Source: JALZAH01 sp051000755 (lineage in GTDB: Bacteria > Actinomycetota > Acidimicrobiia > Acidimicrobiales > Palsa-688). From it: a stretch of 29,067 nt of DNA. Shown here in pieces: positions 23,227 through 29,067 of the stretch. Position 1 is the stretch's first letter; each line of letters opens with the position of its first letter. A program made the position numbers and the translations under genes. The stretch is from positions 1 through 29,067 of the forward strand of contig JBPCNZ010000146.1 of assembly GCA_051000755.1 (NCBI GenBank), read 5' to 3'. The notes below the pieces were generated by a model. It was not told the DNA's origin. It did not search any database and saw nothing but the letters and a program-made list of their open reading frames with translations.

Positions 23227-23940
23227 ATGGCTGACAGGTGGAGTCCCCCAGCGGCAGAACCCGGCGGTACCAGGACCGGTCCCCTCCTAGTCGATACTGG
23301 CCGCGTCCGGCATCGGGATCCTGACTACGACCGCACTGAGGGCGCCGACCGCACCAAGCGGAACAAGCCCACCAAGCGGAACAAGCGGAGCGACCGTGGG
23401 GAGCCCTCCCGATCCGGGCGCGACTACACCGAACGCGACTACGGCGAGCGCCCGGTAGCGGCCGGCGGGAAGTTGACGGCGGGCTTGACGGCGCTCGGTC
23501 TGCTCACCATCCTGACTGGTGCCTGGGGCGGCATCGTGGCCTATATCGGGCCGACCTTCGGTTATAGCTCCAACGGGGTGGGGAGCTGGTCGTGGACCTG
23601 GCAGCACAGCCTGCTCTACCTCATACCCGGTGCCGTGGCGGTGTTCTGCGGGCTGTTGTTGTGGGGGGCGGCGGCTCGCACCCGTGGTGGCTCGGGCCGC
23701 GTGGGGCCGGGCTTTGCCGGGTTGCTGATCGTGGCCTCTGGCGCCTGGTTCGTGCTCGGGCCGCTCGTGTGGGCCATGTTCTATACGACACCTGTGGTCT
23801 TCGGGCCGGCATCAGCCACGGCCAACTTCATCAACCAACTGGGCTACAACGTGGGAACCGGCGTGGTCTTGGCCGTGCTGGGCGGCATGACCCTGGCTTT
23901 GGCCGGCGCCAGCCGCCACCGCCTCCGCGCTGCGGTGTAG
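23227..23940 (+). CDS. Four-helix membrane protein with charged N-terminus
   Basis: A 237-residue protein I cannot assign to a family. The first 80 or so residues are hydrophilic, with a duplicated basic motif TKRNKPTKRNKR and a run rich in Arg, Asp, Tyr and Glu, probably disordered and cytoplasmic. Four transmembrane helices follow (about 84-103, 122-142, 154-176, 203-224), with Trp/Tyr/Gly-rich loops such as GPTFGYSSNGVGSWSWTWQH. The two halves look like a repeated helix-pair unit. ATG at 23227 follows AGGAGGAAG (23216-23224), a strong ribosome site that sets the start. It is the only intact-looking gene within the IS-scarred interval and sits between the two direct-repeat copies. Confidence 0.68.
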   Translation: MADRWSPPAAEPGGTRTGPLLVDTGRVRHRDPDYDRTEGADRTKRNKPTKRNKRSDRGEPSRSGRDYTERDYGERPVAAGGKLTAGLTALGLLTILTGAWGGIVAYIGPTFGYSSNGVGSWSWTWQHSLLYLIPGAVAVFCGLLLWGAAARTRGGSGRVGPGFAGLLIVASGAWFVLGPLVWAMFYTTPVVFGPASATANFINQLGYNVGTGVVLAVLGGMTLALAGASRHRLRAAV

Positions 23941-23975
23941 CGGTAGCCTACGGGTCGCTCGGAGTGACGGGACTT

Positions 23976-24014
23976 TCGGTCACGAAGTTGCCAGCAGCTA
24001 GGGCCTGGGCGTAG
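23976..24014. repeat. IS-end-like repeat, right copy
   Basis: TCGGTCACGAAGTTGCCAG (23976-23994) is identical to 22354-22372. The following 20 bases match the left copy at 13 positions, including TGGGCGTAG. Both copies have the same orientation and bracket about 1.6 kb. Confidence 0.7.
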
Positions 24015-24179
24015 GCACCTGCTTGGGGTAGACGCACGCGTGCCGTGACCCATCGGTCATCGTCGGCCCCGGAAGGGATCGCCGATCCTGCCCGACCGGC
24101 TTCGCCCGCCGCCTGAACGCCGCCGAGGATCCCGAAACCGCTGTTTGAGCCCCCGATCCCTGCCCAGTACCAGCGGGTC

Positions 24180-24974
24180 GTGCACGCCGAGCTGGAGCGG
24201 GTGGCGAACCACCTGGACTCCACCGTCCGCCACACCGAGGGAGCGGGCCAGGCCGTGGCCTATGCCCGCCTGAGCCGGCACAAGGAGCGGGTGATGCGGC
24301 TCCAGGCCCGGCTGTGCGGGCACCGTTTCGGTCGCGGCGTCGTGATTCCGGGCGGGACCACCGGTCCGCCGCTGATCGGTCCCGCCGACGCGGTGCAGGT
24401 CCTCCGTGGCATCCAAACCGACCTGGCGAGGGACCTGGGGGCCCTGATGACCACCCCGTCGTTCCTGGACCGGTTGCGGACGACGGGGATCATCTCCGCC
24501 AAGGTGGCCGCCGGCCACGGGGCAGTCGGCCCGGTCGGGCGGGCATCGGGGACCGGCGCCGACGTCCGAGCCGTCCGGCCCTACGGCGGGTACCGCACCC
24601 TCGAAGTACGCCCTGCCCACCCCCGAAGCGACGGTGACGCGCTGGCCCGCCAATGGATCCGGCTCGAGGAGATCGCCGAGTCCTGGCGGCTGGCCCGACG
24701 AGCGCTCGCCGAGCTCGAGGGGCACCCCGAAGGCCCCTGGGCCCGTCCCGTGGACTTGGTCGACGGGACGACGGTGGGCTGGACCGAATCTCCCCACGGC
24801 GAGCTGCTCTACCTCGTCGATGTGGTCGACGGCCGCCTCGCCCATGTCAAGGCCCACACCGCATCCTTCCACAACTTCGCCCTGTTCCCCCACGCCTTCG
24901 GCGGCGACATCTTCACCGACTTCGTGTTCATCGAGGCCAGCTTCGGGCTGAACATGGCGGGGGTGTCAGGCTGA
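24180..24974 (+). CDS. HycE/HyfG-like large subunit, 5'-truncated
   Basis: Homologue of the large subunit of group 4 [NiFe] hydrogenases and NuoD. HAELERVANHLDSTVRHTEGA matches the family's ELxRxxxH helix, and RPYGGYRTLEVRP, RLEEIAESWRLARRALAELE and ESPHGELLYLVDVVDGRLAH follow in the correct order. The usual N-terminal part with the L1 Cys motif is missing. The frame is open only from 24117, and family-like residues (FEPPIPAQYQRVV) begin before the first start codon, GTG 24180, so the gene was cut at its 5' end. The C-terminus ends IEASFGLNMAGVSG without the DPCxxC motif. A NiFe centre is therefore not expected. Its stop overlaps the next start by one base. It may be a pseudogene. Confidence 0.72.
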   Translation: MHAELERVANHLDSTVRHTEGAGQAVAYARLSRHKERVMRLQARLCGHRFGRGVVIPGGTTGPPLIGPADAVQVLRGIQTDLARDLGALMTTPSFLDRLRTTGIISAKVAAGHGAVGPVGRASGTGADVRAVRPYGGYRTLEVRPAHPRSDGDALARQWIRLEEIAESWRLARRALAELEGHPEGPWARPVDLVDGTTVGWTESPHGELLYLVDVVDGRLAHVKAHTASFHNFALFPHAFGGDIFTDFVFIEASFGLNMAGVSG

Positions 24975-25771
24975 TGCCGTGGGTGCCCCGAGGCCTGCGT
25001 GACGGGATCGTCACCACCCGCTACCCCCAGCGCCCCGACGGCTACGGACCCGACCATCACAGCGCCATCCGGGTCCTCGACCCAGCGCCAGGCGTCCAGA
25101 TCCCAGACCCGGAAGGGCCGGACCCGGTGTCGCTGTGCCCGACCGGGGCCATCACCGACGGCAGCGGAGGGCTCCACGTCGACCGAGGGCGCTGCATCCT
25201 GTGCGCCCGCTGCGTGCGGGAGCGTCCGGACCGGTTCGCCTTCGATCCCGATGTCGAGACTGCCATGCTCGAGCGCCGTGCCCTCGTGGTCCCCGACCTT
25301 GACGGCGACCCGGACGCGGTCGACGCCACCCGGGCCCAGCTTCGCCGTCGGGTTCGGGCCCTTCGCCGCTCTGTTCACATCCGTCACGTGGACGCCGGTT
25401 CCGACGGTGCCGAAGAGTGGGAGGTCGCCGCCCTCGGCAACCCGGTCTACGACGTGCAACGCCTGGGGATCTTTTTTACCGCCAGCCCCCGCCACGCCGA
25501 CCTGCTTCTCGTCACGGGGGTTGGGGCGGCGGGGATGGTCGGCCCGTTGCAACGGACCTGGGAGGCCACCCCCCATCCCAAGATCGTCATCGCCGCCGGC
25601 ACCGACGCCACCAGCGGAGGGCTCGCCCATCCGACCTACGCCACCCGGGGCGGTATCGGCGACCTGCTGGCTATCGACGTTTGGATCCCCGGCTCGCCCC
25701 CCAGTCCGTTCAACCTGCTGCACGGCATCCTCCTCGGCATCGGGCTCCTCTCCCCGAAGAGCGGGCCGTGA
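24974..25771 (+). CDS. Ferredoxin-NuoB-like fusion subunit lacking N2 cysteines
   Basis: A 265-residue small-subunit homologue of HycG/HyfI/NuoB with an N-terminal ferredoxin-like segment. The segment has LCPTGAI (Cys55) and CILCARC (Cys74, 77, 80), enough ligands for one [4Fe-4S] cluster. The NuoB-like domain (about 130-260) keeps the fold markers VDAGSDGAEEWEVAAL, LLLVTGVGAAGMVGPL, IAAGTDATSGG and PGSPPSPFNLLHGIL. All four N2-cluster cysteines are replaced, by Asp144, Glu147, Asp211 and Ser241. The protein therefore cannot bind that cluster in the usual way. It overlaps both neighbours (TGATG and GTGA), so the three genes are translated together. Similar proteins are annotated as oxidoreductases in mycobacterial formate-hydrogenlyase-like loci. 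Confidence 0.85.
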   Translation: MPWVPRGLRDGIVTTRYPQRPDGYGPDHHSAIRVLDPAPGVQIPDPEGPDPVSLCPTGAITDGSGGLHVDRGRCILCARCVRERPDRFAFDPDVETAMLERRALVVPDLDGDPDAVDATRAQLRRRVRALRRSVHIRHVDAGSDGAEEWEVAALGNPVYDVQRLGIFFTASPRHADLLLVTGVGAAGMVGPLQRTWEATPHPKIVIAAGTDATSGGLAHPTYATRGGIGDLLAIDVWIPGSPPSPFNLLHGILLGIGLLSPKSGP

Positions 25772-27804
25772 GAGAAACCTTGTTGTTCGTTGGCCTCGGC
25801 CTTTGGGGCCTCGGTGCCGCCCTCGATCTGATCGTCGGCGCCGACCGCTACCTCGGTCGGATCGTGCCCTACCTGGCCGCCATGGCCGGCAGCGCCTGCG
25901 TGTGCGTCGCCGGCGTAGCCTCGGTGCTGCGCTCCCCGACCACCATCGACCTGGGCACCACCCTCGGTGTCGGCCAGACCCAGCTTCGCCTCGACGGCCT
26001 CGCCGGGCTGTTCCTCACCCTCACCGCCGGCCTCGGGGTTGTGGTCTCGGCCTGCCTGGTGAGCTGGGGGCGCCCCTCCGGTCGCCTGGCCGGCCACGGC
26101 AGCGCCGCCGGCTATCTCCTCCTGCTCGGCTCGGTGACGGTCATCATCATCGCCGGCGATGCCTTCACCTTCCTGTTCGCCTGGGAATCCCTCACCGTGT
26201 CCTTCTTCATCCTCACCGGCATCCGCCGCCAGCATCGGGCCCAGACGCGCGCCGCCTGGGTCACCTTCGGTGTCGGCAAGGTCAGCGGCGCCGCCCTCCT
26301 CATCGGCTTCCTGCTCCTCGCCGGACGCACCGGCACCTATCTCCTGGCCGGGTGGGCCCATCTGCCGCCCGGCGGTGCCCACGATGCCGCCTACGCCCTC
26401 GTCATCGTCGGCTTCGGCGCCAAAGTCGGCCTCGTACCCCTGCAGGTGTGGCTACCCATCGGCTACCCCGCCGCACCCGGTCCCACCCGGGCTGCGCTGG
26501 CCGGGCTGGCCGCCAATGTCGGCTTCTACGGGTTGTGGCGCTTCTTGGCCATCCTGGGCCGCCCTCCGATCTGGTTGGCGGTCGTCGTCGTCCTCGCCGG
26601 AGGGATCACCGCACTGCTCGGCATCGTCTTCGCCGCCGTCCAATCCGATCTCGACCGGGTCATCGCCTACTCCAGCGTCGAAAACGCCGGTCTCATCACC
26701 GTCGGTTACGGCGTCGCCCTCGCCGGCGCTGCCACCTCGCAGCCGAAGCTGCTCGCCGTCGGGCTCCTCGCCGCCAGCCTCCAAGTACTCGCTCACGCCG
26801 TGGCCAAGACCAGCCTCTTTGCCGCCGCCGCCTTCATCATCTCCGATTGGGGCACAGGTCGTCTCGACGACCTGCGAGGAGTGGGCCACACCCACCACTG
26901 CAGCGGAGCCACCTCCGGACTCGGGGCGCTCACCCTCGCCGGCTTGCCCCCCACCATCGGATTCGTCTCCGAGTGGTTCCTCCTCGAAGCCCTCCTCCAA
27001 GAGTTCCGTGTGGGCGGCCTCGAGCTGCGCCTCGCCCTCGCCGCCGCCGGCGCCCTCGTCGCCCTCACCGCCGGCATCGCCGCCCTCACCTTCATCCGCC
27101 TGGTCGGCCTCACCATCCTCAGCCGGCCGACGGGACCGCCCCCCGACCCCGCCCACGTTCATGACGGAGGAACCTTCGGGCGCGCTGCCATGGCCCTGCT
27201 CGCCGTGTCCTGCGTCGGACTCGGCACCATCGCCCCGTGGGCCATCCGCTTCATCGCCGACGGTCTGGACCCCATCGTGCCCTCCACCGTCGTCAACGGG
27301 GCCCTCAAGGCGCCCTGGGTCATCCAACCCGTCTACGCCGAGTTCTCCATCCTCTCCCCGTCGTGGCTCACCGTGGTCCTGCCCATCGGGTTCGTCGCCG
27401 TCGGCGGACTGGCCCTCGTCCTGTCCCGAGGTGGATTCCTCCGGATCCGGCGGGTCCCGGCGTGGCGGTCAGCGACCGCCGGCGTCGCCGGCACCGATCG
27501 CTACAGCAGCTTCGGCTACGCAAACGTGCTCCGCCACATCCTCGGCAACGTCCTCGGAACCACCCGGCGGACCGTTCACGTCGACGACATGACCGAAACA
27601 GGCCTGCGCGGAGCCTCCCATCTCGACGTGCGCTCCAGTGTCGTCGAACCGGTCGAGACCTACCTGTACCGACCAGCCCGGAAAGCGCTGCTCCTCGCCG
27701 CCGGCGCCGCCAAACGTCTCCAATCCGGCCGTCTCGACGCCTACGTCGCCTACATGCTCGTGGCGTTGCTCGTCGTTCTCGCCCTCGTGGCCGCCATCGG
27801 CTGA
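25768..27804 (+). CDS. HyfB/HycC-like proton-antiporter membrane subunit
   Basis: A 678-residue polytopic membrane protein of the NuoL/M/N-MrpA-HyfB family (Proton_antipo_M). About 14-16 transmembrane helices run from residue 1 to about 560, with a long loop (about 560-640) and a final helix (655-677). Conserved pieces are FLFAWESLTVSFFIL (helix-5 Glu), GFGAKVGLVPLQVWLP (helix-7 Lys), HAVAKTSLF (helix-12 Lys) and TLAGLPPTIGFVSEWFLLEA. The usual helix-8 lysine (MIKTGIYG in relatives) appears as AANVGFYG, and the His of PLHVWLP is Gln. GTG at 25768 overlaps the upstream stop. It ends the cluster; no HyfC, HyfE or HyfF follows. Confidence 0.88.
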   Translation: MRETLLFVGLGLWGLGAALDLIVGADRYLGRIVPYLAAMAGSACVCVAGVASVLRSPTTIDLGTTLGVGQTQLRLDGLAGLFLTLTAGLGVVVSACLVSWGRPSGRLAGHGSAAGYLLLLGSVTVIIIAGDAFTFLFAWESLTVSFFILTGIRRQHRAQTRAAWVTFGVGKVSGAALLIGFLLLAGRTGTYLLAGWAHLPPGGAHDAAYALVIVGFGAKVGLVPLQVWLPIGYPAAPGPTRAALAGLAANVGFYGLWRFLAILGRPPIWLAVVVVLAGGITALLGIVFAAVQSDLDRVIAYSSVENAGLITVGYGVALAGAATSQPKLLAVGLLAASLQVLAHAVAKTSLFAAAAFIISDWGTGRLDDLRGVGHTHHCSGATSGLGALTLAGLPPTIGFVSEWFLLEALLQEFRVGGLELRLALAAAGALVALTAGIAALTFIRLVGLTILSRPTGPPPDPAHVHDGGTFGRAAMALLAVSCVGLGTIAPWAIRFIADGLDPIVPSTVVNGALKAPWVIQPVYAEFSILSPSWLTVVLPIGFVAVGGLALVLSRGGFLRIRRVPAWRSATAGVAGTDRYSSFGYANVLRHILGNVLGTTRRTVHVDDMTETGLRGASHLDVRSSVVEPVETYLYRPARKALLLAAGAAKRLQSGRLDAYVAYMLVALLVVLALVAAIG

Positions 27805-27845
27805 ATGGCGTCCCCACCGAGGCGACCGGACGAAGGTCCGATACC

Positions 27846-28346
27846 TCAACCAGCCCGTGCCCGCTGCCGAGAGACTCGGATCTCTTCCCACGCCGCGTCC
27901 GGACCGTCGAAACCGCCGACCTCGCTGTGCTTGCCCGGCTCGAGATCCTTATAGACGTCGAAGAAGTGGGAGATCTCCAACAGGTGCCCCTCAGGCACGT
28001 CCCCCAGGTCACGGACCGATGAGCTTCCCGCCTGAGCCGGGACGGCGAGGATCTTGGCGTCGGGCCCGTGCTCGTCGCTCATCCAGAACACCCCAACCGG
28101 ACGAGCCAGGATGTGGCAGCCGGGAAAGGTGGGCTGGTCCATGAGGACAAGGGCATCGAGCGGGTCGCCGTCCTCGGCCAACGTGTCGGGGATGAAACCG
28201 TAATCGGCCGGATACACCGTGGCCGAGAAGACCCGGCGATCCAAGAAGATGACGTGACGCTCATGGTCGTACTCGTATTTGTTTCGACCCCCTTTGGGGA
28301 CCTCCACGATCACTTCGACAGTCGACCGATCATCAGTCACAGCCAT
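27846..28346 (-). CDS. ppa: Inorganic pyrophosphatase, family I
   Basis: Hydrolyses pyrophosphate to phosphate in the cytoplasm and so drives biosynthetic reactions. The 166-residue length is normal for bacterial family I enzymes. EVIVEVPKGGRNKYEYD at the start, the signature DGDPLDALVL (the metal-binding aspartates), YPADYGFIPDTLAEDGD and ISHFFDVYKDLEPGK are all conserved. ATG at 28346 is used. It is convergent with the HyfB-like gene, 41 bases away. Confidence 0.95.
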   Translation of the reverse strand: MAVTDDRSTVEVIVEVPKGGRNKYEYDHERHVIFLDRRVFSATVYPADYGFIPDTLAEDGDPLDALVLMDQPTFPGCHILARPVGVFWMSDEHGPDAKILAVPAQAGSSSVRDLGDVPEGHLLEISHFFDVYKDLEPGKHSEVGGFDGPDAAWEEIRVSRQRARAG

Positions 28347-28786
28347 GATGGTAAGACCCGGCGACCCACGGCGCCCGGCCGATCCGAAACCGGTTCAACA
28401 CGGCGAGAGGTCAGCCCGTGTGGCGGCTGGTGGGGCGGACCGGCAAGTGACCGCCGGCACCCCCGAAGTCGTGGGCACCAAGATCGCCGAGGTGGCCCAG
28501 CCCGACGATGATCGCCGGTTCGAGGAACGCTCGTCACCTCTGGCAAAGCCTTGACCGTGCCCCCCATCGCCCCGAACGCCTTTGGCGCCCTCTTGCGTGG
28601 GTTCGACAGGAAGGCGCATCCAAACTCGTTTACCCGTCGGGTCCTCGCTGCCGGACCGCGTGACCCGCCAACATCTTGACGATGAAGCTCGATGAGCCGT
28701 TGGCGGGTCGAGCCCCACGCTCGCCACAGCCTGCCGCGCAGGCCCTGAGCGCTCTCGCGAGAAGAGGGGCGCCGTAGGCTGGAGTC
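28347..28786 (+). other. Gap between ppa and ilvD with an inverted repeat
   Basis: No convincing gene in these 440 bases. A GTG at 28448 opens 35 codons with normal-looking codon use (TAGTPEVVGTKIAEVAQPDD), possibly a gene scrap. A perfect 11-bp inverted repeat, GACCCGCCAAC / GTTGGCGGGTC (28662-28672 and 28699-28709, 26-base spacer), ends 77 bases before ilvD and may be an operator or leader hairpin. TTGACG at 28676 lies inside the spacer without a good -10 partner. Confidence 0.45.
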
Positions 28787-29067
28787 ATGACGGACCCGAT
28801 GAAGCCCCGCAGCCACGAGGTCACCGATGGCATGGAACGGGCCCCGGCTCGGGCCATGCTTCGGGCCGTCGGCATGACCGACGAGGATTGGGGCAAACCG
28901 CAGGTCGGGGTGGCATCGTCCTGGAACGAAGTCACCCCGTGCAACCAGCCGTTGGCGCGCTTGGCCGAGCGCGCCAAAGAGGGGGTACGGGCAGCCGGCA
29001 GGTTCCCACGGGGGTTCCTGGCGACCTCGGTGAGTGACAGCATCTCTATGGGACCCGAGGGTATGCG
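28787..29067 (+). CDS. ilvD: Dihydroxy-acid dehydratase, 5' part
   Basis: The gene runs off the window after 93 codons. The enzyme dehydrates dihydroxy acids to 2-keto acids in valine, leucine and isoleucine synthesis and holds an Fe-S cluster. Visible family features are MLRAVGMTDEDWGKPQVGVA, SSWNEVTPCNQPLARLAE (the Cys of TPCN is an Fe-S ligand), and SVSDSISMGPEGMR. In the last 25 residues several positions differ from the consensus (PxEFxTI and VSDGIxMGHxGM are usual). This may be divergence or low-quality sequence at the end. ATG at 28787 gives the standard N-terminus. Confidence 0.9.
   Translation, partial: MTDPMKPRSHEVTDGMERAPARAMLRAVGMTDEDWGKPQVGVASSWNEVTPCNQPLARLAERAKEGVRAAGRFPRGFLATSVSDSISMGPEGM

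Noticed and set aside
24999..27164. 721-codon forward frame overlapping the NuoB-like and HyfB-like genes
   Set aside because: Arg/Pro/Ser-rich translation typical of an out-of-frame reading; the other frames give clear family matches.
1..29067. tRNA, rRNA or CRISPR features
   Set aside because: No cloverleaf with a GGTTCRA-type T-arm, no rRNA core motif and no regularly spaced direct repeats were seen; a dedicated search could still find something missed by eye.

Overview
The window is high-GC, densely packed bacterial DNA. The gene order coaX-lysS-clpC-radA-disA-carD-ispD-ispF-rlmB is that of an actinobacterial chromosome, and CarD, a mycobacterial-type Crp regulator, DUF3817 and LppM-like proteins fit this. 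A Spo0H-type sigma factor at the end of that block, together with a probable 10-methyl fatty acid cluster, suggests a deep-branching actinobacterium such as the class Acidimicrobiia. That placement is inference from gene content only.

Layout. (1) 1-3.9 kb: the 3' part of nadC overlapping coaX (NAD and CoA synthesis), a large extragenic hairpin, lysS, and a convergent long-chain polyprenyl diphosphate synthase. (2) 4.1-6.7 kb: clpC with a TTG start behind a perfect Shine-Dalgarno, then a terminator-like hairpin and a decayed DUF3592 remnant. (3) 7.0-11.1 kb: an LppM-like lipoprotein, radA and disA (DNA repair and c-di-AMP), and a convergent Crp-family regulator. (4) 11.2-15.0 kb: carD-ispD-ispF-rlmB, closely spaced or overlapping, then a sigma factor with its own good promoter. 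(5) 15.1-17.2 kb: a histidine phosphatase, two small membrane proteins with overlapping ATGA, and a SRPBCC protein. (6) 17.5-21.2 kb: an acyl-CoA desaturase facing a methyltransferase and FAD-reductase pair that resembles TmsB/TmsA (BfaB/BfaA). Together they could turn stearate into oleate and then 10-methylstearate.

(7) 21.2-24.1 kb is a decaying accessory region. It holds a truncated and frameshifted pspA, a small unknown gene, IS3-family transposase debris, an imperfect direct repeat of about 39 bp found 1.6 kb apart, and an intact four-helix membrane protein. (8) 24.2-27.8 kb carries part of a hydrogenase-4/formate-hydrogenlyase-like complex: a 5'-truncated large subunit, a ferredoxin-NuoB-like fusion and a HyfB-like antiporter subunit. 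The NuoB-like domain has lost all four N2-cluster cysteines, and the large subunit has no visible NiFe ligands. The membrane subunits HyfC/E/F are not in the window. This is the most unusual system here. (9) 27.8-29.1 kb: inorganic pyrophosphatase on the reverse strand, a 440-base gap with an 11-bp inverted repeat, and the 5' end of ilvD running off the window.

No rRNA, tRNA or CRISPR array was recognised.
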